Shown here piece by piece: positions 54,713-63,599 of a DNA stretch of 64,000 nucleotides. The translations under genes and the position numbers were made by a program. This DNA comes from Pedobacter kyonggii (GTDB taxonomy: Bacteria > Bacteroidota > Bacteroidia > Sphingobacteriales > Sphingobacteriaceae), in the NCBI RefSeq assembly GCF_004310665.1, contig NZ_SIXF01000002.1:354146-418145 (forward strand). Direction: 5' to 3'. The first letter of the stretch is position 1, and every line of letters starts with the position of its first letter. The notes under the pieces were generated by a model that was not told where the DNA came from, made no database searches, and saw nothing but the letters and a program-made list of their open reading frames with translations.

Positions 54713-55699
54713 TTAAGCAGACAAATATTTTTGCAACTCAGCTGATGCGTGCGTAATCAGGGACTTCACCTGGGTTAGGTTTGCCAAGGGATTAAGCATA
54801 CCGAAGTCATGGATCATTCCGTTATAGCGTATGGTGGTTACCTTAACACCTGCCTGATCCAGTTTTCGGCCAAATTTTTCACCTTGGTCCCGCAAAATAT
54901 CAGCTTCTGCCACCTGAATTAATGTTGGGGGAAGCTTCTTAAGTCGCTTGCGGTCTGCAAGGACTGGGGAGATATAAATACTATTTAGTGCCTGCTCATC
55001 GTTAGTATAGTTGTCGAACATCCATTTCATTTTTTGGGAAGTTAAAAACCTGTCATTGCCGTACTTATCATAGGACTTCCAGCTTGCCGTATAGCTTGTT
55101 ACCGGCCACATTAGTATTTGTAGTTTGATTTCGGGTCCCTTGTTTTCAAGTGCCCGGATAGCGCTGGCAATTACCATGTTCGCTCCGGCACTGTTGCCTA
55201 CAAGAGCCATCCGTGTACCATCCAGACTATGGTTATGACCGTTTTTTGATAACCAATCCAGCGTGGCGGAAATTTCATCCAGTGCCCGGGGATATTTCGC
55301 TTCAGGTGAGCGCGTGTAATTTACAAAAATGCCTGCTGTGCCTGATTGGACAACCAAATCCCTTACCATTCGTTTTTGGCTCGGGTAGTCACCCAAAACC
55401 CAGCCCCCACCATGTATGAAAACAAAAAAGGGTAAAGTTCCTTCACTGTTCGCAGGTCTTAAAATATTAAGTTTTATCTTATATCCGCCTGAATCCATGC
55501 TTAGTTCAGATTCCTCAATTCCAGAATAGTCGACTTCGCCGGATGCTTGAAGATCGGCAAAAGCTTTTCTCGCATCAGTAACCGATAAATTTACTGCTGC
55601 GGTCGATTTTAGGGCATTGAACGCTGTGAGGAATTTTTTTGTTTTTTTTGAAAGTGCTTTATCTTTCTCAATCGGATATTGTTTTTCGATTTCTTCCAT
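54713..55699 (-). CDS. Alpha/beta hydrolase of the hormone-sensitive lipase family
   Basis: The 328-residue protein has the HSL-type oxyanion motif HGGGW (96-100) and the nucleophile GNSAGAN (168-174, Ser170). The Asp and His lie in QVAEADILRDQGE and GMIHDFGML. It cuts short-chain esters. No signal peptide. The next gene upstream on the strand is the EstC-like hydrolase; downstream 40 bases starts the histidine kinase gene. Confidence 0.88.
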   Translation of the reverse strand: MEEIEKQYPIEKDKALSKKTKKFLTAFNALKSTAAVNLSVTDARKAFADLQASGEVDYSGIEESELSMDSGGYKIKLNILRPANSEGTLPFFVFIHGGGWVLGDYPSQKRMVRDLVVQSGTAGIFVNYTRSPEAKYPRALDEISATLDWLSKNGHNHSLDGTRMALVGNSAGANMVIASAIRALENKGPEIKLQILMWPVTSYTASWKSYDKYGNDRFLTSQKMKWMFDNYTNDEQALNSIYISPVLADRKRLKKLPPTLIQVAEADILRDQGEKFGRKLDQAGVKVTTIRYNGMIHDFGMLNPLANLTQVKSLITHASAELQKYLSA

Positions 55700-55800
55700 A
55701 ATGTATAATGTTCAATTTCCGTTGCTGATGAATTGGTAATAATAGCCCCTGAAACACCGGTAGTAAATTTGATTAACGAGATTGTAACAGACCAAATGTG

Positions 55801-55827
55801 CGCTGCAAAGCAAGCCGTTTTGCAGCG
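55801..55827. other. Strong 9-bp hairpin between hydrolase genes
   Basis: CGCTGCAAA (55801-55809) and its exact complement TTTGCAGCG (55819-55827). No T tract, so it may be an mRNA processing or leader element. Confidence 0.45.
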
Positions 55828-55885
55828 CAATCTGATTGTACCGGAAAACTATATTTTTCCATCTCTTAAATGGTTAATATCCAGG

Positions 55886-56674
55886 TTATTTGACGGCCGT
55901 CGCCGCATCGGTGATAACTTTTGCAACCTGTTCAGGCTGCGAAATAAATACCGCATGACTTCCTTTTACTTCTGTAACTTTAGTGTTGGAGCGCTTATAC
56001 ATTGCTTTTTGAATCGAGGGAACAAGTGTCTTGTCCTCGGTAGAAACTACCGCATAGCTTGGTTTTGTTTTCCATGCAGCACCAGTCAGGGGAGTTACAA
56101 AACCTTTGACATTAAAGGCACCCTGTGAGGCTGCCATAAACTCAGCCTGCGCTTTGGGAATATCCGCACCGAAACCCGCATGGAATTTTGCCAGATCATA
56201 ATAAACCATCCCTTTCTCATCCGGATTAAGTATTCCGCTTTCCGGAGCTGGTGGAGCGGTCATTACCCATTGCAGCACCGTTTCTCCTTTGTCCGGTTGA
56301 AAAGCTGCTACGTAAACCAATGCAGCAACTTTGGGGTGGTCACCCGCCTGGGTAATCACAGCACCTCCGTAAGAATGGCCTACCAGAATCGTTGGACCAT
56401 CTTGTTTATCCAATGCGAGTTTAGTGGTCGCAGCATCGTCTTCGAGTGAAGTCATTGGATTTTGAACCACTGTTACCTTATAGCCCTTTTTAGTCAGGAT
56501 AGCATAAACAGCACTCCATCCCGAACCATCGGCAAATGCACCATGTACCAATACAACATTTTTAACTTTTGGAGCTTGTGCGGATAGTTGCTGCGGAGTT
56601 GTAATCACTGCCAGTAACAACATAGCCAAGGTTCCTATCCTGGCCGATTTTTGGATTGATAATTTTGTTTTCAT
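55886..56674 (-). CDS. Secreted alpha/beta hydrolase, EstC-like
   Basis: The 262-residue protein has a signal peptide (basic start MKTKLSIQKSARIG, hydrophobic core TLAMLLLAVITT, cleavage after SAQA). The catalytic elbow is GHSYGG with Ser101, after VLVHGAFADGSGW (42-54). The acid and base are in VVSTEDKTLVPS and KGSHAVFIS. It is an EstC/MhpC-type hydrolase of small esters, exported in this form. It is preceded by a long noncoding stretch, so probably has its own promoter. Confidence 0.87.
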   Translation of the reverse strand: MKTKLSIQKSARIGTLAMLLLAVITTPQQLSAQAPKVKNVVLVHGAFADGSGWSAVYAILTKKGYKVTVVQNPMTSLEDDAATTKLALDKQDGPTILVGHSYGGAVITQAGDHPKVAALVYVAAFQPDKGETVLQWVMTAPPAPESGILNPDEKGMVYYDLAKFHAGFGADIPKAQAEFMAASQGAFNVKGFVTPLTGAAWKTKPSYAVVSTEDKTLVPSIQKAMYKRSNTKVTEVKGSHAVFISQPEQVAKVITDAATAVK

Positions 56675-57533
56675 GTTTTTAAATTTATGGTTTAGGAAAT
56701 ATCTCTCAAGGCATTGGTTTCCCAGGACACTTTTTATTGTTATATCCAGTACAAAGTTGGCGGTTTTCAGAGTTTTGCAAAATCATTTAAATTCTAGCAG
56801 TTATTAAAAATATGATGCTATAATTGAGTATAGGTTAAATACCTTTTTTAGAGAAAACAGGTAATTGTTAAAAATCAATGACTATGGCCTGCAACAATCT
56901 GCCATATTCAGTTACCCATATCATTTTGGTCATATGCTAATTACGCCGGGGCAAAAATACTTTAATTACAGAGGGCGGCTGAAACAATGAAGAGGGGTCA
57001 ACTTCTAAATAAGCCAGATCATTGTTAGCTGGCTTTGCGGGCCTTGGGAAGTTTGTGGGGGCGGCCACAGCAACTGTGTCCAGTTTCAGTATGTGGCTTA
57101 CCGGTTTTAGCTACGCGGCAAAGCTAGCGGCTATACAGGGGGCATTCCGATTTATACCGCTTCATCAAGCCGCCTGCTGGCAGGCTATAAATACCAATAT
57201 ATAAATTTTATAATAATACATTACCCAAACCAGCAAGCTGTGTTAGCTGTTCGGTTGGAAGCAAAATCGGGCTTGGAATAGAAATCGCCAACAGACATTA
57301 CGATACCGCCGAAACCAATTTCCTCCATACTAAATACAATCCTGTCGGGGGACAGTCTTCTGGGCGGGGACATCAGTTTTTTAGCTGGACTGATTATACC
57401 CATACTAAAGTATTTCCTTAGCGTGCCTTTCATCTGATTGACGGGACACAATTTTTATGTACGGCGGAAAGTCAGGAAATACTTTCCGCGGTTATGGGGT
57501 GCGAGCTTTGTTTCCTATCCCACTGAGGCAGGT
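56675..57533. other. Long gene-free stretch
   Basis: About 860 bases with no supported gene. A hairpin AAGCCAG (57011-57017) with CTGGCTT (57029-57035) lacks a T tract. Small frames (for example 57221-57451 minus) look accidental. The area may be the site of a lost gene between two operons. Confidence 0.4.
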
Positions 57534-58154
57534 TTATTTTCTTAGGTTTTCGATCTCCATGGAAATATTCTTTGCACCTTCTTCAGCGGTCTGGCCTGGC
57601 TGGAAACCTATGGATTTTGCACGCACAATACCCTGCTTATCAATAAATATCTTAGTGGGGATACCCGGCATCACATATTGGAGGTAATATTTGTTCATTT
57701 TCCCATCTTTGCCATGCTCATCAAATAAAACATCAAAGCTGTATCCGGTTTCTTTCAGAAATTTTTCGACCAGGGTTTTATAATCCTTATCGACCTCCCT
57801 GGTATCGATGAAAAGAAATTTGACATCATTATTGCCTTTGTATTTATCCATAGCCAGCTTAACCGAAGGAAAGGACTCTCTGCAGGGAACGCACCAGGTA
57901 GCCCAAAAATCAATTACAATAATTTTGTCCTTGTAATCAGAGAGTGAAACTGATTTTCCCGAAAGATCCTTCAAAGTGAATGCGGGCGCAGGTTTGTTAA
58001 GCGTGCTATCGGGATCCTCAGGAGTGGAGTAGTTGCTTATTTGCAAGCTCGCGGAATGAATGTTGAAACCCAGATCCGTCGCTAGTGCTTTAGTCGCTTG
58101 GAAAATCAAAAAAGTAAATCCAAAAACTAGAATTGTTTTAGTCAAATTGTTCAT
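57534..58154 (-). CDS. TlpA-type thiol-disulfide oxidoreductase
   Basis: The 206-residue protein has an N-terminal hydrophobic signal/anchor (ILVFGFTFLIFQATKALA, residues 8-25). The thioredoxin fold of the AhpC/TSA-like TlpA group carries FWATWCVPC (83-91, CxxC 88-91). LKDLSGKSVSLSDYKDK precedes it and GIPTKIFIDKQGIVR (cis-Pro) follows. It reduces periplasmic disulfides, typically for cytochrome maturation. A TlpA start at 58154 gives the hydrophobic N-terminus. Confidence 0.9.
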   Translation of the reverse strand: MNNLTKTILVFGFTFLIFQATKALATDLGFNIHSASLQISNYSTPEDPDSTLNKPAPAFTLKDLSGKSVSLSDYKDKIIVIDFWATWCVPCRESFPSVKLAMDKYKGNNDVKFLFIDTREVDKDYKTLVEKFLKETGYSFDVLFDEHGKDGKMNKYYLQYVMPGIPTKIFIDKQGIVRAKSIGFQPGQTAEEGAKNISMEIENLRK

Positions 58155-58461
58155 TCGTGTTTATATTTAATATCAATATTTAAAAGCTGAGGATATTTCG
58201 TTTTCTGCAGCTATGGAGGCCATAGCCGATATAGTAGCTTTATAACCATCCCAATTGGGCATTAACATCCGGTTAATTTTATACTAGACGCAATAATTTT
58301 AATAATGTTGCATATTTTGATTGAAATACATAATCATGCGCATTGGCAATGGTATCTTATTGAACGTTACAGCTCCTATAATACGCTTCCTCGATATAAG
58401 CAGATCCCTAAACGGATTTAAAAATTGTGTAATGTTTACTAAATCTAAACATAGACGCTGA
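58155..58461. other. Intergenic region before the restriction-modification system
   Basis: About 300 bases without a gene. A short hairpin (GCTATGG..CCATAGC near 58211-58227) is visible. It separates the TlpA promoter from the end of the nuclease gene. Confidence 0.4.
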
Positions 58462-59544
58462 TTATCCTACCAATACTCGCTCCATATAGCAATCTAGAAA
58501 TGCTTCTGTTACACCTTGGATTTTACGTCTTTGGCAAAGGGAATAAAGTTCTTCAACAGCCGAATAGGGGAAGAAACGGATATTTAGTTCTCTAAACTGA
58601 GGGTGATTGGCTTCTTTAACAACTTTAGCCCGGTCAGAATCGTCTGCAACAATGACGTATCTGATCCCTTCAAGGCCTATAAAGAGGTCCTTAAATTTTT
58701 TCATCCTGGTTAGTCCGCTTGTTACTCCGGTTGAGTGTTCTACTTCCATTACTGCCGGCATTAGCTTTCCGTTCTTGAACCAGATGCAATCTATTAAAAG
58801 CGCTGCCTGAGCTGCATCCTGATATGCTGTAAGCAGTTTTTCATCCTGCAGACGTGGAATCACACCCTCTAATTCCCCAATCTTTTTATTTTGGTAAATA
58901 ATCCCCTTATCGTTTTGGGCAATCCACGTCCTAAAATTCAGTTGTTTGCCCACAAAATAAAGCGCAATCTGGATCTGTGCATGTCTGCGCTGGATATCAA
59001 TATCGATTGGCTCGACCAGTGTTTCTGAGGGAAGTACCAAAGCATCGTATGTAATTTCCTGCGCTGGAACTTCCGAAATAACAATTTCAGTTTTTTTCTC
59101 CTGTAATATGCCTTGCTGATGAGGCTCGTCCGGTGTCCATAGCAGGTGTTTGTGACCTCTTTTAATCTGAGGTTTTCCTCCCTTTGTTTCTATCCTGCCA
59201 GGGTATGCAAAGTAGAACTGGGGTGTATATGCTAATAGGGCTTCCAATACACTCCGGGTATTATAACTTCCTGCGAGAACCCTGTCAAAATTAATCGGCT
59301 GGTTAGGAACCATGGCATTCGCTATACGCCAGATAAGCTCCGGGGAGATGGGTTCAACTTTCTTACCTAGGGCTTTCTCACCTTTGATCGGATTCCACCG
59401 GCGTATACGGATCGGCCCTTCGGGCAGGTCTACATTTACAATCTCTATCAACCCTGTATTTTTCGGATCAATGTAGTTATAGCTCAATGATCTGTCAAGC
59501 TGGTTGATAAAGGCAACAATGTTAGCTGCTGTGAGCTTCTTCAT
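58462..59544 (-). CDS. Type II restriction endonuclease, probable partner of the C5 methyltransferase
   Basis: The 360-residue protein contains a C-terminal PD-(D/E)XK-like site: DCIWFKNGKLMPAVMEVEHS (the Asp, then Glu-x-Glu). IRYVIVADDSDRAKV and RFFPYSAVEELYSLC follow. The N-terminal part (1-200) has no recognised fold. The family name is not clear to me; function is inferred mainly from coupling: its start overlaps the end of the methyltransferase gene by 23 bases (59522-59544). It would cut the site that the methyltransferase protects. Confidence 0.72.
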   Translation of the reverse strand: MKKLTAANIVAFINQLDRSLSYNYIDPKNTGLIEIVNVDLPEGPIRIRRWNPIKGEKALGKKVEPISPELIWRIANAMVPNQPINFDRVLAGSYNTRSVLEALLAYTPQFYFAYPGRIETKGGKPQIKRGHKHLLWTPDEPHQQGILQEKKTEIVISEVPAQEITYDALVLPSETLVEPIDIDIQRRHAQIQIALYFVGKQLNFRTWIAQNDKGIIYQNKKIGELEGVIPRLQDEKLLTAYQDAAQAALLIDCIWFKNGKLMPAVMEVEHSTGVTSGLTRMKKFKDLFIGLEGIRYVIVADDSDRAKVVKEANHPQFRELNIRFFPYSAVEELYSLCQRRKIQGVTEAFLDCYMERVLVG

Positions 59545-60694
59545 ATATCGGAGCGTTTGTTTTTGACTGTAGATTAGTAATAAAATCTGCTATCGTGTTG
59601 GCAAGGCCTCTTGCCGCAAGATACGGCACCCCGTTTCCAATGGTTTTAAACATATCTGAAAGGGATATTTCAGCTGGAATTACAAAGTCTTTTGGAAGCG
59701 ACTGCAGCGAAAGGCTTTCTGCAACCGATAGCCTTCTCGGTAGAAAAGGGTGCAGGTGAACTTCGTTGTTTCCATAGGCTACGGTTGGTGAGTAGCGCCA
59801 TCGGTGAAGCCTTTTGTATGATTTTTTCTTATCATCTCCTTCAGGTATTGTCATGAATTTTGCCAGTCCTGCACGTGGTTGAAAATAATGAACAGCATTT
59901 GGATGATTTTCAACATCGTTTTTATTGAACCAGTGTTGAACGGTAAGCTCTTCTGTGATATTTAAAGGCACTGCCCGTTCCACGTTTTCAGCAAATACAT
60001 CCTGTAATGGCCAGTCTTTCCTGAAAATCTCTTTTTGATCAAAAATTGTATGGGCAGTCCAGTTGAATTCGTCAACGGTTTGCTGGAACTTTGCGGGCTT
60101 TACATATCTTGATAAAAAGCTTTTATGGAAGCCGATAAGTATAATTCTCTGCCTGTCTTGGGGAGCGCCATACTCGATGGCATTGATAAGGTTTTCAGTG
60201 AGGTAATAGCCATTGCTCTTCAACTTCGTTTTTAGCGCTTCGAAGAATTCTCTATGCTTTACTGTGCGGTATAGTCCTTTAACATTCTCGAAAAGAAAAA
60301 AGTCCGGTTTTGTACTGGTTATGAGATCGATATAAGTTCCTGAAAGTTTTCCGTTTTCCCCATGTTTCCCTTTGTTTTTACCACCAACGGAAAAATCAGG
60401 GCAGGGTGGGCCTCCTATGAATCCGGTAATCTCGTATTCGTGCTTCGCATCTTTGAGATTTGAACTCAGTTTTTCCAGCTCCTCTGTTTCTGCATATTTG
60501 GTTACATCTTTTACTTCGTAGCCGTACTTAGGTGGCCTGGTGTCCATCATTTTACGCGCACCTTTATAAATGTCCATGAAAGGTTTGTGGTACTCATTTA
60601 CGAACACCGTTTCAAACTTTCCGGTTTTTTCAAAACCCAAATCCAAGAATCCCGCACCAGCGAAAAAGGAAAATATGCCTGTTTTCTTCATCAT
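59522..60694 (-). CDS. DNA (cytosine-5-)-methyltransferase
   Basis: The 390-residue protein methylates cytosine C5 in a specific DNA site. Motif I is FSFFAGAGFLDLGF (8-21), motif IV PPCPDFS (96-102) with catalytic Cys98, and motif VI FENVKG (135-140). Motif VIII is YGAPQDRQRIILIGF (175-189) and motif X FKTIGNGVPYLAARGLA near the end. The variable target-recognition region (about 240-310) sets the site. Translationally coupled to the nuclease (23-base overlap). The order methylase first, nuclease second, favours protection before attack. Confidence 0.92.
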   Translation of the reverse strand: MMKKTGIFSFFAGAGFLDLGFEKTGKFETVFVNEYHKPFMDIYKGARKMMDTRPPKYGYEVKDVTKYAETEELEKLSSNLKDAKHEYEITGFIGGPPCPDFSVGGKNKGKHGENGKLSGTYIDLITSTKPDFFLFENVKGLYRTVKHREFFEALKTKLKSNGYYLTENLINAIEYGAPQDRQRIILIGFHKSFLSRYVKPAKFQQTVDEFNWTAHTIFDQKEIFRKDWPLQDVFAENVERAVPLNITEELTVQHWFNKNDVENHPNAVHYFQPRAGLAKFMTIPEGDDKKKSYKRLHRWRYSPTVAYGNNEVHLHPFLPRRLSVAESLSLQSLPKDFVIPAEISLSDMFKTIGNGVPYLAARGLANTIADFITNLQSKTNAPIYEEAHSS

Positions 60695-61147
60695 CGAACC
60701 AAATATACAAACTAGCTGTTAAAGTCATCACCGAATTTATGATTTTTGGGGGTTAGCTCAATTTATAGAAGTCATAAGCTTTACTCCGGGAATTTGGAGG
60801 TTTTAATAAAAACACACATATTTCTGTTTAACTTTTTTCAATGTATTCCGTTGAACAATTTCAATTGTTACATCTTTCCCGATTAACATGATTTTCAATT
60901 GAGACGTACCTATTTAAATCTTATTTGAATGGCTATATCAAGTTTTCCGTCGGAGAATGTCTTAAAATCCTACCCGAATCATTGAAGCTAAAAGGAATAA
61001 CAGCAGGAACACAATTTTGAGAAAATAGTGCTTATCATTAAATGACAGATGTTCACAGCCCGGGAATTAGTACACGAGCCATAAAATTGCATACTTATTT
61101 GATTCACGTTTAAATTTTCATTCAACATCACTTGGAATTGAATAAAT
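60695..61147. other. Intergenic stretch between two defence modules
   Basis: About 450 bases, A+T-rich, with no supported gene. It holds the divergent promoters of the methyltransferase gene and the FRG-DUF262 pair. Confidence 0.4.
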
Positions 61148-61189
61148 TTATAAAATGAAACATTTTATGGTAAGTGTTTCATTTTATAA
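61148..61189. promoter_or_regulatory. Perfect 15-bp inverted repeat before the FRG gene
   Basis: TTATAAAATGAAACA (61148-61162) and TGTTTCATTTTATAA (61175-61189) are exact inverted copies with a 12-base spacer. The pair ends about 50 bases before the ATG at 61238. It suits a dimeric repressor operator; no T tract follows. Confidence 0.55.
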
Positions 61190-61237
61190 TATATAGAGAT
61201 TTTCTGTAAATTGCCAACTCTAAGTTATTCGCTGATA

Positions 61238-61969
61238 ATGAAATATAGAGATAAAAAAATTAATAGTGTTTCAGATTTAATTAGTAAACTGAAAGACGAT
61301 TGTGTAGGTATTGAGGGGCCTATTTGGTTTCGAGGACAAAGTCAAAAAGATCACAAACTATTACCTTCTTTATATAGGAAGAGTACATCTGTATCTGAGA
61401 TGACTCTAGTGAAGAAATTCAAGCAAAACGCGACTTTGTTAGTAACAACAAATTATTCAGAAGAATTTGATTGGTTATTTATAATGCAGCATCATGGTGT
61501 CCCTACAAGGCTTTTAGATTGGAGTGAGAGCTCTTTAATTGCGCTATACTTCGCTTGCGCAAACAGCGATGATAAAGATGGCGCGTTGTGGATACTTCTA
61601 CCAGTAGAATTAAATAAACATGCCTCCATTGAGCCGGATGAGACCTACGATATTCCGGGAATAACTGAACTGGAAAATTATAGTCCTAAAAGCTACCACG
61701 CAGACAGAACTAACGTGATGCCGCCAGCAGCGGCAATTACGACTCGTAATACGCCAAGGATGCAAGCTCAACAAGGTACTTTTACAATATTTCATAAAAA
61801 AAGAACTGAAATCGAAAGCCTGGGTGATAAGAATCATGTTTGGAGATATATTATTCCAGCAGATTCAAAACAAAATATTCTCAGAGAATTAAAAATATGT
61901 GGAATTGATAAGTTTCAATTATTTCCAGAGTTATCTAGTATTGGCGAAACTTTAAATAAAGAACTTTAA
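61238..61969 (+). CDS. FRG-domain protein
   Basis: The 243-residue protein carries the FRG (Fic-regulating gene) domain: WFRGQ (30-34), HHGVPTRLLDW (85-95), LIALYFA (100-106) and RMQAQQGTF (174-182). The FRG function is unsettled; related domains occur in phage-defence genes (family knowledge). The ATG at 61238 gives MKYRDKKINSVSDLISKL; a TTG at 61211 would add nine residues. It overlaps the next gene by one base (TAATG, 61967-61971), showing a tight two-gene operon. It is strikingly A+T-rich relative to the window, as for a recently acquired gene. Confidence 0.88.
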   Translation: MKYRDKKINSVSDLISKLKDDCVGIEGPIWFRGQSQKDHKLLPSLYRKSTSVSEMTLVKKFKQNATLLVTTNYSEEFDWLFIMQHHGVPTRLLDWSESSLIALYFACANSDDKDGALWILLPVELNKHASIEPDETYDIPGITELENYSPKSYHADRTNVMPPAAAITTRNTPRMQAQQGTFTIFHKKRTEIESLGDKNHVWRYIIPADSKQNILRELKICGIDKFQLFPELSSIGETLNKEL

Positions 61970-63030
61970 TGAGTTATATATCAACATACCCAAAGAAAAG
62001 TAGTAACATTCTACGTTTAATTTTTGAAAATGATATTATTGATTTTAATCCTGAGTATCAAAGAAATGGCGACATATGGTCTATTGAGAAAAGACAACTA
62101 CTGATAGATTCTATATTAAATGATTACGACATACCAAAGTTGTACTTTCATGTATTGTCTTTTGAAACGAAAAAACGAACAGGAAAAGAATACGCCATTA
62201 TAGACGGTCGTCAAAGGATAGAGACTATCATTCAATTTGTAAATGGAAAATTCGCATTAGCTGAAGACTTTAAGTATTTAAAGGATGAGAAAGTTAATGC
62301 AGGAGGTTTTTATTATAAGGATTTAGCCGAGATATACCCAAAATTAAAGATGTCATTTGAATCATTTGATCTGCCTATAACAAATGTGGAAACTGATGAT
62401 TTAGAATTAATAGATGACATGTTTCTAAGATTAAATGAAGCTGTACCATTAAATGCCGCTGAAAAAAGAAATGCGATTGGTGGACCGCTTGTTAAATCCA
62501 TTAAAAAAGTTGCCTCAAATGATTTTTTTAGTGATAAAATAAAATTCACAAATAAAAGGTATCAATATTTAGAAGTTGCAGTTAGGCTATTATTTATTGA
62601 ACATTTTTTAAAATACGAATCTAAGGTTTATGATACGAAAAAAGTGTTTTTAGACGCATTAGTAGAAAAATATAAAATTGATACAACCATAAAAGTAAAA
62701 GATATAGAGCAAAATGTTCTTTTGATTTTAGCGAAGATGTCAGAGATCTTTGCTGATTCAGATCCATTATTAAGATCTCAAGGCATAATACCTATTTATT
62801 ATTTAATTTTCAGAGAAATCTATATTAGTAAAAAATTAAGACCAGTGAATAGAAATAGTTTTTTAGTCTTTAGAGACCATGTAAGAAAAAACAAAGAATT
62901 GGCGGAAAAAGATATTAGACTAGCAAACTATGATTTAATAGATTTTGATAGAATGTCTGTGCAAGGAACTAATGACGCCGGATCAATTAAAGAAAGATTG
63001 AGGATAATGACTGAGTTTTTAAGTAAGTAA
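61969..63030 (+). CDS. DUF262 domain protein
   Basis: The 353-residue protein has DUF262 (ParB/sulfiredoxin-like fold, GmrSD relative): NPEYQRNGDIWS (27-38), IIDGRQRIETIIQF (77-90; the DGxQR nucleotide-site motif) and FLRLNEAVPLNAAEKRNA (152-169). It lacks the DUF1524 HNH nuclease domain of GmrSD, so any cleavage would need a partner, perhaps the FRG protein encoded just before it with a one-base overlap. The gene is very A+T-rich. The stop at 63030 is followed by decayed DNA. A role in defence is inference from the family and position. Confidence 0.88.
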   Translation: MSYISTYPKKSSNILRLIFENDIIDFNPEYQRNGDIWSIEKRQLLIDSILNDYDIPKLYFHVLSFETKKRTGKEYAIIDGRQRIETIIQFVNGKFALAEDFKYLKDEKVNAGGFYYKDLAEIYPKLKMSFESFDLPITNVETDDLELIDDMFLRLNEAVPLNAAEKRNAIGGPLVKSIKKVASNDFFSDKIKFTNKRYQYLEVAVRLLFIEHFLKYESKVYDTKKVFLDALVEKYKIDTTIKVKDIEQNVLLILAKMSEIFADSDPLLRSQGIIPIYYLIFREIYISKKLRPVNRNSFLVFRDHVRKNKELAEKDIRLANYDLIDFDRMSVQGTNDAGSIKERLRIMTEFLSK

Positions 63031-63097
63031 AATTATACGAACTATTTTTTAACAAAGTAGCGGAAGTTCGTCAACTACCCAACTTCCTACCCCATGA

Positions 63098-63232
63098 TTA
63101 GCAAACGGGGGTTGTAAGAATATTCGGAAATTCTTCAACCCAGTCCAATATGTGTTCCCTGGACATCATGTTTCCTTCCTGCTCGCGATAACCGCCGATT
63201 AAGTCTAGTGTTTGATTTATTAATTCTTCCAT
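63098..63232 (-). CDS. Possible 44-residue ORF or gene remnant
   Basis: MEELINQTLDLIGGYREQEG, then MMSREHILDWVEEFPNILTT and stop (44 residues). It looks like the N-terminal part of a larger protein: an 'ILDWVEEFP' segment resembles the start of phosphoribosyltransferase-like/CE-type defence proteins, but this is a weak recollection. It may be a truncated gene at the edge of the island. Confidence 0.35.
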   Translation of the reverse strand: MEELINQTLDLIGGYREQEGNMMSREHILDWVEEFPNILTTPVC

Positions 63233-63407
63233 TTCTAATTTAGATTTTTGTATTGTGAGCGTAATGGACCTATTTCTTCAAATTTAGATTTTTCCTTCAT
63301 TTGATTACTGAGATAAAGTTAATTATTTCGCGATCTATATTGAGGAAATTTATCAGGCTGGGCATTTACTTGTTTTCCTTTACGAAGATGTTGTTCAATT
63401 TTTTTTC

Positions 63408-63480
63408 AGGGCGTGCCCCTAAAGGGTCGCGTCTTCCGCTGTATCTCCCTGCGGGAGGATGCCGCTGCAACCGCTCACGC
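63408..63480. repeat. GC-rich interspersed repeat (GGGCGTGCCCC... CTCACGC)
   Basis: A GC-rich ~75-base block in very A+T-rich surroundings, starting GGGCGTGCCCCTAAAGGGTC and ending CCGCTCACGC, with an internal CTCCCTGCGGGAG hairpin. I recognise this as the sort of dispersed palindromic repeat found in many Bacteroidota genomes. Confidence 0.55.
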
Positions 63481-63599
63481 ACTTTGGATTAAGATTTGAT
63501 AATATGATGTGTGCAGTGATGGTCTGCTAAATGATTAAGTGCTGCTACCGACTATTTGCTTTGTATGTGAGCAGTCTCTACATGTCTTGTCCTGAAATA

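Noticed and set aside
57221-57451. 76-codon minus-strand frame in the long gap before TlpA
   Set aside because: Composition is odd (Pro/Arg/Ser), no family, and no conserved context.
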